Source: Fischerella muscicola PCC 7414
Lineage (GTDB): Bacteria > Cyanobacteriota > Cyanobacteriia > Cyanobacteriales > Nostocaceae
Reading direction: 5' to 3'
DNA: 34,120 nucleotides
Assembly: GCF_000317205.1 (NCBI RefSeq)
Contig: NZ_AJLK01000036.1
Span: forward strand, 1-34,120
Shown here piece by piece: positions 16,001 to 22,764 of the stretch; position 1 is the stretch's first letter, and the number at the start of each line of letters is the position of its first letter. The position numbers and the translations under genes were made by a program. Below the pieces are notes generated by a model. It was not told the DNA's origin. It searched no databases and worked only from the letters and a program-made list of their open reading frames with translations.

Positions 16001-16030
16001 ATAAAGACATACGATGTACGTCTTTATATG
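15998..16030. promoter_or_regulatory. 33-bp palindrome over the RHH gene start (possible operator)
   Basis: Arms 15998-16012 (catataaagacatac) and 16016-16030 (gtacgtctttatatg) match over 14 of 15 positions around a 3-base centre. The left edge is the start codon of the RHH gene on the minus strand, so a bound repressor would block transcription, or the RNA hairpin would hide the start. Confidence 0.6.
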
Positions 16031-16487
16031 GTAATATATAAATGGTCGTTGACCCACCCACACGGCTGTAAACAACACGAAGTACCCGTACGACGCTTGC
16101 GCAGGTAAAAGCGCGTGAGTAAGGGGGAAGGGAATTTGCCACTGGAACGCATAGGCACACTCCATGTAAATTCTCGGATTAACAATTTAACTGCCTGCGG
16201 GAGGCGGGTGGCTGCCTGGGTTCTGGCTTTGACCAGATAAAGGGGGTTTTCCCCAGAGATGCTACGTAAGACTCGGAGCGTTTTTGGTAAGGCACATTGT
16301 TTTTGCAATGTTCCTAACACAGCAATAGCAAATGAGACAGGAAGCCTACAGTGTACTGAAGGTCACTGTAGGTACTTCACAAATGTTACATCAATGTTTC
16401 TAGGAGCAGTGACAAGGTTAAGATTTATGAGAGTAACTGAAGTATTTTTGCTTAGCAGCAATCATTACTGTAATCAAGGAGGTCAGC
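16031..16487. other. Intergenic region, probable element leader
   Basis: About 450 bases. Open frames on the minus strand up to 16320 and on the plus strand from 16259 have no RBS or recognisable content and I do not call them. An inverted repeat cctacagtg (16345-16353) / cactgtagg (16364-16372) is present. The last part is the upstream region of the next gene. Confidence 0.45.
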
Positions 16488-16676
16488 GTGGAAGAGGGTA
16501 AAATAAATAATCCCCAAGCCAGCGACAAAGAGGATGTCAAGGATGAGAAAGCTTATTTAGAGGAGACTTCTAAGTTTATTGAAGAGACTTCTTTAGACAA
16601 AATGCACGAGATTGCTGAAGCTGCAAGACTCAAAAAACTCATGGAACCACCAAAATGGGTATTTCCAGAAGATTAA
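16488..16676 (+). CDS. Conserved hypothetical small acidic protein (62 aa)
   Basis: A GTG start is preceded by a perfect Shine-Dalgarno sequence (aaggagg, 16477-16483) at the right distance, which is the main reason for trusting this small gene. The 62-residue product is very charged, with an acidic Glu/Asp/Lys N-terminal half and a more ordered C-terminus (DKMHEIAEAARLKKLMEPPKWVFPED). No membrane or export signal is present. It is probably a cytoplasmic, largely helical protein; no function is known to me. It lies between the RHH element region and the convergent Uma2 gene and seems to be transcribed alone. Confidence 0.75.
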   Translation: MEEGKINNPQASDKEDVKDEKAYLEETSKFIEETSLDKMHEIAEAARLKKLMEPPKWVFPED

Positions 16677-16778
16677 TGATCTTAAATTAGTTTTGTAGTG
16701 GTGACGTATTCTTACCCCTTCAGCATTTTCAGGTTTTGATTTTGCTATTCCAGAGGGGTAAAGTTTATGAAAAATTTT

Positions 16779-17507
16779 TTAAATCGAATCTGGATCTACA
16801 CCTAATTCTCGCAGTTTTGCCGCCAAGCGATCGCTTCTTTGTTTTTCTTGTTCAGCACGTTGCATTTCTTGCTCAGCACGTTGCATTTCTTGTTGTGCAA
16901 CTTCTTCTGGTGTAGGAACCAGTTCCCCTTCTGCTGTAAAAAAGCGTAACTTTTCCTGATCAACTCCCAAGAATAAATTTAGTTGTTGACTCCACAACCA
17001 GCCTTGAGGATTGGGTTCAATCGGTTGATAAGTTCCACCAACTAAGATAAATCCAGCAAATTCTAAATTATTCGGATCAAACCAGAAGTATTCTGGTGTG
17101 CGGAAGATATCTTGATATATCTGTTTTTTTAAACCTTTATCAGTTGCTGCTGTTGAACTTGAGAGTAGTTCAATAATTAAATTTGGATATTTACCCTCTT
17201 CTTCCCAAACTACCCAACTTTTACGCGGTTTGCGTTCAGTCCCTAGCACTAGAAAAAAATCAGGTCCCCGAAAATGTTCTGACTTGCGCTGACGAGGGCT
17301 ATAGTAGATGGTAAGATTGCCGGCTGCAAAAAAATCGGTGCGATCGCGCCACCACCAATCCAAGCATTTTAACAGCAGCAGCATTTGCTGCAAATGAAAA
17401 TATGTTTCCAAAGGCGGTTCATCACTGTATAAATCACCAGGAGGAAATATAATAAAATCTTTCGGGGTTTCTAATTCTGGGGTTTCTATCTCTTTAGCGA
17501 CGGACAT
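16779..17507 (-). CDS. Uma2 family endonuclease (DUF820) with C-terminal coiled coil
   Basis: A 242-residue protein of the long Uma2 type. The core has the PD-(D/E)XK-like layout: FRGPDFFLVLG (central Asp at about 82), then WVVWEEEGKYPNLIIELLSSST with the Glu, and the DIFRTPEYFWFDP and LWSQQLNLFLGVD segments. The last ~45 residues form a coiled coil built from near-identical EMQRAEQ heptads, followed by SDRLAAKLRELGVDPDSI, a tail common to this subgroup. Biochemical role is unknown; the fold suggests a nuclease, and the family is strongly expanded in cyanobacteria. The repeated heptads are also repeated at DNA level (16835-16890), so copy number may vary. It is intact, unlike the Uma2 gene at 12410-12972. 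Confidence 0.88.
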   Translation of the reverse strand: MSVAKEIETPELETPKDFIIFPPGDLYSDEPPLETYFHLQQMLLLLKCLDWWWRDRTDFFAAGNLTIYYSPRQRKSEHFRGPDFFLVLGTERKPRKSWVVWEEEGKYPNLIIELLSSSTAATDKGLKKQIYQDIFRTPEYFWFDPNNLEFAGFILVGGTYQPIEPNPQGWLWSQQLNLFLGVDQEKLRFFTAEGELVPTPEEVAQQEMQRAEQEMQRAEQEKQRSDRLAAKLRELGVDPDSI

Positions 17508-17616
17508 GGCTGTAAGTGTATAGATGCTACAACTTTAGCGTAGCAGTTACGGCAGTTGCGATCAGTGGGGTTCTAGCTAGTATATATATAGTTAAAGTTA
17601 AGAATTGTAATCAGCC

Positions 17617-18183
17617 GTGACAGCAAATTCAGATAATACCTCGCCTGCAATTTTTCGCCTATCTCCTCTAATTCGGATTACGCTTTTAAGTTTATATGTA
17701 GCCCTAACCATACCTTTACCTTTTTTAGCTGAAGTCACAAATGCGCCCATTCCACCAACGTTACTTTGGTTAGGAATTAGCATTGGTTTAGTTGGCTTGT
17801 ATGCAGTGTTAACAGAATGTGTAATTTTAGATGACCAAGGAATTCAGGTAACTTATCCCAATTGGGTTCCACGTTTTTTTCGTAAAGGTTGGTCGTTACC
17901 TTGGTCGGAAGTCAAACAGTTAAAACCCCGCACTACTGGACAGGGAGGACTGGTTTACTATTTTCTCAGCCAAGACGGAAAAGCTTATTTGTTACCCATG
18001 CGTGTGGCAGGTTTTGCTCGAATGGTAAAACTGGTACAAGAAAAGACAGGTATTGATACCAGTGATGTCTATCCTTTAGCACAGCCGTGGATGTATTTAA
18101 TTTTACTATTATTTACAGTAATATTACTTTTAATAGATGCTTGGATTATTGCTATTAGCCTAACTCAGGGTAATTTAAGTTAA
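17617..18183 (+). CDS. Membrane protein of unknown function (188 aa)
   Basis: The start is GTG at 17617. Two hydrophobic helices near the N-terminus (residues ~17-40 and ~45-65) and one at the C-terminus (~158-182) surround a soluble central region with LTECVILDDQGIQVTYPNW and a basic stretch. The central part (WSLPWSEVKQLKPRTTGQGGLVYYFLSQDG) looks like the PH-like or YcxB/DUF-type module seen in small bacterial membrane proteins, but I cannot place it in a named family. It precedes an ABC ATPase by 63 bases on the same strand. That spacing permits co-transcription, but the protein does not look like a permease, so a shared function is not implied. Confidence 0.75.
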   Translation: MTANSDNTSPAIFRLSPLIRITLLSLYVALTIPLPFLAEVTNAPIPPTLLWLGISIGLVGLYAVLTECVILDDQGIQVTYPNWVPRFFRKGWSLPWSEVKQLKPRTTGQGGLVYYFLSQDGKAYLLPMRVAGFARMVKLVQEKTGIDTSDVYPLAQPWMYLILLLFTVILLLIDAWIIAISLTQGNLS

Positions 18184-18246
18184 AAATGAATGTAAAAAAT
18201 AGCCTAAAAACAAGCGGCTATATAAGTACTAGAATTTGATTGAAGG

Positions 18247-19020
18247 TTGAATTTGGAAACTTTGCCGACAGCAAAACTAAGACTAGAAAAAGTTAGTCTA
18301 TACACAACTTTGCAGGGTAAACAGCAGGGATACCCAATATTACAGGATATCTCCTTTGAGGTATTTGAGGGCGATCGCATTGCCATTGTCGGGCCATCTG
18401 GTGCAGGAAAAACTTATTTGTTACGCCTTCTCAACCGTTTGAGTGAACCTACGAGTGGCAAAATTTATTTAGATAATCAGGAATACCGTCAAATACCCGT
18501 TTTGCAGCTACGTGCTTGTGTAACAAAGCTTCCCCAAGAGTCAAAACTGCTAGGAATGACAGTCAAAGAAGCTTTGGAGTATCCTCTAGTTTTGCGTGGT
18601 TTGCCGAAACAGACTATTCAGCAAAGACTCAATAACTGGATTGAACAGCTGCACATACCCGATGATTGGTTAGGAAAAACGGAAGTGCAACTTTCTGCTG
18701 GACAACGGCAATTAATAGCGATCACCCGGGCATTAATCATTCAACCACAAATTTTATTATTAGATGAGCCTACGTCTGCCTTGGATGTGGGTACTGCTTC
18801 TCGTGTGATGGAAATTCTGAATAAACTAGCCCAAAGTCGTCAAACTACAGTTTTAATGGTAAATCATCAGCTAGAAATGGCTGAATTATTTTGCGATCGA
18901 CTGTTGCACTTACAACAGGGAAGGCTAATAGCAAATCAAAGCGCTGCTGAAATAAACTGGGCTAAGTTACGAGAAAGCTTAATACAGGCAGAAACACAAA
19001 TTGCTGAAGAATGGAATTAG
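18247..19020 (+). CDS. ABC transporter ATP-binding protein (FetA/YbbL-like)
   Basis: A 257-residue ATPase with Walker A GPSGAGKT, Q-loop TKLPQES, signature LSAGQRQ (Ala replaces the first Gly of the usual LSGGQ), Walker B ILLLDEPTSALD and H-loop MVNHQ. The short linker and the GMTVKEALEYPLVLRGLPKQ segment after the Q-loop resemble YbbL/FetA, the ATPase of a putative iron or metal exporter. Its permease (FetB) is not in the window. The start is TTG at 18247, supported by a weak tgaagg upstream and by alignment of the first strand; no ATG is available before LRLEKVSLY. Substrate remains unknown. Confidence 0.83.
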   Translation: MNLETLPTAKLRLEKVSLYTTLQGKQQGYPILQDISFEVFEGDRIAIVGPSGAGKTYLLRLLNRLSEPTSGKIYLDNQEYRQIPVLQLRACVTKLPQESKLLGMTVKEALEYPLVLRGLPKQTIQQRLNNWIEQLHIPDDWLGKTEVQLSAGQRQLIAITRALIIQPQILLLDEPTSALDVGTASRVMEILNKLAQSRQTTVLMVNHQLEMAELFCDRLLHLQQGRLIANQSAAEINWAKLRESLIQAETQIAEEWN

Positions 19021-19103
19021 TTGATAGTTGATAGTTGATAGTTGATAGTTGTTAGTTGTTGATGGATTTTTCCAAACAACAAACAACATCCAACAAACAA
19101 CAA
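19021..19103. repeat. STRR heptamers between two convergent genes
   Basis: Five gatagtt units are followed by gttgttgatgga, a T-run and then the complementary aacaaac/aacaaca units. The GT-rich and AC-rich halves can pair. Placed exactly between the stops of two convergent genes, the tract may serve as a two-way terminator (inference). Confidence 0.75.
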
Positions 19104-19871
19104 TTACCTTTGACTACTCAATGTTGAAGGCTGATTATTGAATCTTTCTGCCGTTAACTTTGTCAGTGATTGTGGCAAATTGGTATTCAAAATCTCCATG
19201 TTAAAGCGATATCCTACATTACGGATGGTTTGAATTAAGCTAGGTTGGCGCGGATCAAGTTCTACTTTTTTCCGCAGTGATAAAACGTGAGTATCAATGG
19301 TACGAGGATTATCAATTGCATCAGGCCAGGCACGCCGCAGTAGTTCCGACCTACTCAAAGGTACTCCTCCTGCTTGTGCTAAAACATATAACAAACTAAA
19401 TTCCTGTGGTGTTAAATCTATAAACTCTCCTTGAAAACGGACACGGCGTTGCACTAAATCTATTTGCAATGTTCCATAATCGAGATAAGCTGGGGCAACG
19501 GGTGTACGGTTGCGGCGTATTAGCGCCTCTACCCGTGCTAAAAATTCCTGCATCCCAAATGGCTTGGTGAGGTAATCATCTGCCCCCGCCTTCAAGCCAG
19601 CAACAATATCAGCTTCATTACTACGGGCAGATAGCATTAAGATTAATGGCTGCTGCTGACGATGCAACCATCGACAAAACTCAATGCCATCTCCATCAGG
19701 CAAGTCCGCATCTAAAATGACTAGTGTCGGATGGTGAGTTAGAAAAACTTCCCTGGCTTGATAAATACTTGCGGCTTGATGCACCCGATAGTCCAGCTGT
19801 TGCAAGTGCCAGCCAAGCAACGACCTCAGATGGGGATTTCCCTCTACGATTTCAATACAAACCGAACCCAC
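19104..19871 (-). CDS. OmpR/PhoB-family response regulator with altered acidic pocket
   Basis: A 255-residue two-domain regulator. The receiver domain (1-120) has the presumed phosphoacceptor Asp54 in LVILDADLPDGDG, Ser in place of Thr in LMLSARS, and Lys in YLTKPF. The N-terminal acidic pair is changed: IVEGNP has Gly11 where the second Asp/Glu normally sits. The winged-helix DNA-binding domain (about 128-225) is complete (LTPQEFSLLYVLAQ, LRRAWP, RTIDTHVLSLRKKVE, IQTIRNVGYRF). About 25 residues trail it. I recall similar regulators as NblR-like in cyanobacteria (bleaching and stress response), but that name is tentative. The start is GTG at 19871, preceded by aagggg. No sensor kinase is adjacent. 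Confidence 0.88.
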   Translation of the reverse strand: MGSVCIEIVEGNPHLRSLLGWHLQQLDYRVHQAASIYQAREVFLTHHPTLVILDADLPDGDGIEFCRWLHRQQQPLILMLSARSNEADIVAGLKAGADDYLTKPFGMQEFLARVEALIRRNRTPVAPAYLDYGTLQIDLVQRRVRFQGEFIDLTPQEFSLLYVLAQAGGVPLSRSELLRRAWPDAIDNPRTIDTHVLSLRKKVELDPRQPSLIQTIRNVGYRFNMEILNTNLPQSLTKLTAERFNNQPSTLSSQR

Positions 19872-20412
19872 GGTGGCAAGACCCCTTAGCGTGCATGACT
19901 TTCAAAGTAACAAAGCCTATGTCTTGGGTTTTGTAACCCTTGTTACTTCAATTGCCAATAATTTTTAATTTAATCATGCACAAGTTGCCAATGCATTAAA
20001 CTAAAAGCCTTATCTCAAGCTCGGTTGGTAACATTCTTAAATTTTTGTTATAATTATTAAAATTTTTTTTAGCTAGGTATTCCATTGGGAATAAGGGCGT
20101 CACTTACCAAAAAAGTAACTCCATGAAAAAATCGGTCTGTTTGAGAAAAACAGAAACTGCTTAGGCACAAACAACAGCCAAGTACGTCAGCGAATGTAGA
20201 AGCGTTGTTTTGATAGCCAAATATAAAATTAACTTACCGACCCATTCAAATTCATGTTTTTCTGGAATAGGATCAGTTTAGGTTGTAGCTCAAACAGGGG
20301 TATTCCCTACAGCAGAAGATAGGGATTTTAAATAAATGCCAAACTGAAATGTACTTCACATTTCAGCTTGAATAATTTACAATTCTCATTCCAAAGAGAT
20401 TTTTAAAGCAGT
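19872..20412. other. Intergenic region between divergent genes, with two hairpins
   Basis: About 540 bases without a gene. Near the regulator start are inverted arms aagtaacaa (19905-19913) and ttgttactt (19940-19948) and a smaller stem gggtt/aaccc (19926-19939), a candidate operator for the regulator. Near the other end is a hairpin ctgaaatgt (20344-20352) / acatttcag (20358-20366), in the leader of the next gene. A short stem tctgttt/aaacaga lies around 20135. None matches a riboswitch or small RNA I recognise. Confidence 0.5.
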
Positions 20413-20664
20413 ATGCTCCAAGACACACAAACCATCCGCTATTACCAAAGACTCACTGACGCCTTCGTCGAGTTATGGAATCGCGGTTATCGCACTGATG
20501 ATATGCGGATGTATTTGGATGGTTATCTAGCCGCGCTGCGACATGGTAACGCCATTGAGCCTTATTTGATCCATCGCCTAGAGGAGGAAGCAACCCGCTA
20601 TTTATACGATGTATCGAACTTCACAATGACGCAACCAGAGCCAGAGCCAGACTACTACAAGTGA
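20413..20664 (+). CDS. DUF6761-like conserved cyanobacterial protein (83 aa)
   Basis: An 83-residue protein: MLQDTQTIRYYQRLTDAFVE, then LWNRGYRTDDMRMYLDGYLAALRHGNAIEPYLIHRLEEEATRYLYD and an acidic Pro/Glu tail. It is nearly all helical, has no signal peptide and is highly characteristic of a small family found throughout cyanobacteria. Function is unknown. A well-formed intrinsic terminator lies 113 bases after the stop and a hairpin lies in the leader, so it is probably a single-gene transcript. It diverges from the OmpR-type regulator. Confidence 0.85.
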   Translation: MLQDTQTIRYYQRLTDAFVELWNRGYRTDDMRMYLDGYLAALRHGNAIEPYLIHRLEEEATRYLYDVSNFTMTQPEPEPDYYK

Positions 20665-20776
20665 CTTTCAGCTAGTCACAAGATGCTCACTCCTGATTGA
20701 CGCAGACAATTATAGCACGTTGTCTGTCCCAGTCAATGATGGTGGCGGTGTGAAATTTGGAGATTTTTGAGCGATT

Positions 20777-20820
20777 AATCCCCTCTGTAACGTTTCGGCT
20801 TTTCGACAGGGGGGATTTTT
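20777..20820 (+). terminator. Intrinsic terminator of the DUF6761-like gene
   Basis: A 12-bp stem aatcccctctgt (20777-20788) / acaggggggatt (20806-20817) with one G-U pair and a 17-base loop, leading into a T5 run at 20816-20820 on the plus strand. Confidence 0.8.
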
Positions 20821-20905
20821 GGTACTTGGGGATTGGGGGTCAGGGATTGGGGATCGGGTATGGTTAATAACCACCAACAAACAACCACCAACCACCAACA
20901 AATGA

Positions 20906-21229
20906 TTAAGAAGCTAAAGCCACTTCTACCATTTGCTGTAATTCACCCTTTTGATAAAGTTCGATCATGATGTCTGAACCACCAACGAATTCACCGTTGA
21001 TATACACTTGGGGAATTGTCGGCCAGTTAGAATACTCCTTGATTCCCTGACGGAGTTCGTAGTCGTCCAAAATATTCACAGTCTCAAAGGGAACTCCCAA
21101 TGTGTTCAAAATCTGTACCACATTGTTGGAAAAACCACACATGGGCATTAATTTGGTTCCCTTCATAAAAACCAAAATTTTGTTTTCTTTGAGTAAATTA
21201 TCAATTCTTTCTTTCAGTTCTGGTGTCAT
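20906..21229 (-). CDS. grxD: Monothiol glutaredoxin, Grx4/GrxD family
   Basis: A 107-residue single-domain monothiol glutaredoxin. The start is [13 protein letters not shown] (ATG at 21229); the frame is open further upstream but only through repeat DNA. The CGFS active site has Cys31, preceded by the conserved FMKGT segment (Lys23), and followed by [19 protein letters not shown], with the TIP cis-proline and the GG glutathione-binding motif. CGFS glutaredoxins bind a [2Fe-2S] cluster with glutathione and hand it to partners, notably BolA. A BolA gene lies directly upstream on the same strand, about 180 bases away across repeats, so the two probably work together. Domain call is certain; the cellular target is unknown. 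Confidence 0.96.
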   Translation of the reverse strand: MTPELKERIDNLLKENKILVFMKGTKLMPMCGFSNNVVQILNTLGVPFETVNILDDYELRQGIKEYSNWPTIPQVYINGEFVGGSDIMIELYQKGELQQMVEVALAS

Positions 21230-21254
21230 AGTATTTGTGTTCCTACTCTCTATA

Positions 21255-21407
21255 CTTGTTTGTGGTTGGTAGTTGGTAGTTGGTGGGTGGATGGTTGTTC
21301 CATTGACCCGCCTTTCGTCAGCTACTTTAAAGAAGAGGTACGCCCTACGGTGCAGCGTAGAACAAACAACAATCAACAATCAACAATCAACAATCAACAA
21401 ACAACCA
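21255..21407. repeat. STRR-type repeats between grxD and bolA
   Basis: gttggta units (about 21260-21285) and aacaatc units (about 21360-21407) lie on either side of an unrelated stretch with cgccctacggtgcagcgt. The two halves are complementary in kind and can form a long hairpin, which might uncouple the transcripts of bolA and grxD. Confidence 0.6.
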
Positions 21408-21659
21408 TTAACTATTACTAGCAAATGCTTCAGGTGTATATGTTTTCAGTGCTAAAGCATGAATTGCTTCAGTGGACATAGCTTGTCGTAAAGCACCATA
21501 AATTAACTGGTGTTGCTGCACTAATCCTTTACCTGCGAACTGCGATGAAACTACTGTCACTTGGTAGTGATCACCACCACCAGTCAAGTCTTGTACTTGA
21601 ACTTGGGCATCTGGCAGTTCCGCCTTGATCATTTCCTCAATCTGTTGCGGACTAATCAT
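21408..21659 (-). CDS. BolA family protein
   Basis: An 83-residue BolA protein. The fold is recognisable from [41 protein letters not shown], the [32 protein letters not shown] helix-strand part and the conserved GGxDHYxVxVVS loop. The His of HALALKT is the probable cluster ligand. BolA proteins form heterodimers with CGFS glutaredoxins sharing an iron-sulfur cluster, and the grxD gene is next on this strand. Genome neighbourhood therefore supports that partnership. The exact output (transcription, iron sensing or cluster transfer) is not known here. The start has only a weak SD. Confidence 0.94.
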   Translation of the reverse strand: MISPQQIEEMIKAELPDAQVQVQDLTGGGDHYQVTVVSSQFAGKGLVQQHQLIYGALRQAMSTEAIHALALKTYTPEAFASNS

Positions 21660-21789
21660 CGCGATTCCTAATCAAACTTCTTTTCTATTATTATCAATAA
21701 TGACGCTAATACATTGCCAATCTGCGAGTTCTAGAAGGCTGAAGTATAAACACTGTTCACAAACAAAAACATCCTAGCATTTAGACACC

Positions 21790-21817
21790 TAAAAATCCGC
21801 CCACCTGCTGGCGGCGG
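21790..21817 (-). terminator. Intrinsic terminator on the minus strand
   Basis: Read on the minus strand, the stem ccgccgcc-agca-ggtgggcgg (one bulged G) is followed by ATTTTTA (A-run at 21791-21795). It lies 38 bases after the stop of the exported protein gene at 21855-22466 and should end its transcript. Confidence 0.65.
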
Positions 21818-21854
21818 TCTATTAGAGGAATTGATGGTAGGTATTATTTTTTAA

Positions 21855-22466
21855 TTATTTTTTTTGCTGAGACGAAGAAGAGGTGTTGCTTCCTCCTCTA
21901 GGGAAAGGTGCATCAACAAAACCCAACTCGAATAATTGCTGATAAGCTTTCTTTCCTAGATCCCGTGTAGGGTTTTGACTTTTGATAATTTGAACCAGCA
22001 AAGGCACTGCTAATTCTGGCTTATTTTGCGCCCGATGTACTAATGCGAGTTGATAAGTGGCTTCATCGCGCATTTGGGCGGTTTCTAGTGCTAGTTTGCG
22101 CTGGGAATCAGCTACTCTATTGTCAATTCCAGCAAAGCTGGAATTTAGTTCTTGATAGAAATTTGATAGCTGATTAAAAACTAATCTTGCTTCCTGAAGT
22201 TTCTTTGCTGCGACATCATAGTTTTGAGAATTGACAGCTTGACTAGCCTCTGCCATCAGGCGTTTACCACCATCAACACTTAAGATGCTATTATTTTGGA
22301 CTGTTGGACGTAGGGTATTGGGGTTGTTAGGGTCTATAGGTTGTGCTTGGTTGGGAATGTTTATAATCTGGGCTTGTTGAGCATGAACAGGTAACAGCAG
22401 ACCAAAGGCTGTTATGACTGATAAAAAAGTGAAGCGAATCAAGGGAACATTAGCTAAAGACTTCAT
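21855..22466 (-). CDS. Exported helical protein of unknown function (203 aa)
   Basis: An N-terminal signal peptide (basic MKSLANVPLIRF, hydrophobic core, cleavage after VHA near residue 29) sends the protein to the periplasm or lumen. After a Pro/Asn-rich linker (PIDPNNPNTLRPTVQ) come paired helices that look like one or two TPR-like repeats (GKRLMAEASQAVNSQNYDVAAKKLQEARLVFNQLSN, and DEATYQLALVHRAQNKPELAVPLLVQIIKS). The C-terminus is Ser/Gln/Lys-rich. It is a conserved cyanobacterial type, but I know no function. TPR-like folds bind proteins, so a scaffold role in the envelope is a guess. A terminator follows the gene. Confidence 0.8.
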   Translation of the reverse strand: MKSLANVPLIRFTFLSVITAFGLLLPVHAQQAQIINIPNQAQPIDPNNPNTLRPTVQNNSILSVDGGKRLMAEASQAVNSQNYDVAAKKLQEARLVFNQLSNFYQELNSSFAGIDNRVADSQRKLALETAQMRDEATYQLALVHRAQNKPELAVPLLVQIIKSQNPTRDLGKKAYQQLFELGFVDAPFPRGGSNTSSSSQQKK

Positions 22467-22764
22467 GGGATGAATTTATACAACAACTTAACAAAAAAGG
22501 ATAGAAACTTCGGGTATCTTAACTCTGTTTTGGACTTTAACAAAATAAAGCCACAAAATAGACTGTTTGCAGAAGCCGGAAAAGGGACAAGGGAAAAAGG
22601 CATTCAGAAACTTTTTTCCTTTAGCTTTTAAGCTTTTCCCATCTGTGGCAAAAGTTCCTTTTGCAACAGGTCTACTACAGTTTCTCCGATCTAAAACGAA
22701 AATCGGTGAAATCATGTTCCCATTATTTCCTGACAGTAGCTTAACAGTAGCTTGAATCACTGCT

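Noticed and set aside
16024-16501. ORFs of 80-98 codons around the RHH gene leader
   Set aside because: No recognisable content and no SD; they cover hairpin-rich leader DNA.
22467-22764. Short ORFs on both strands before the protease gene
   Set aside because: Low-complexity, no SD, no similarity; the 298 bases look like plain upstream DNA with no clear element.
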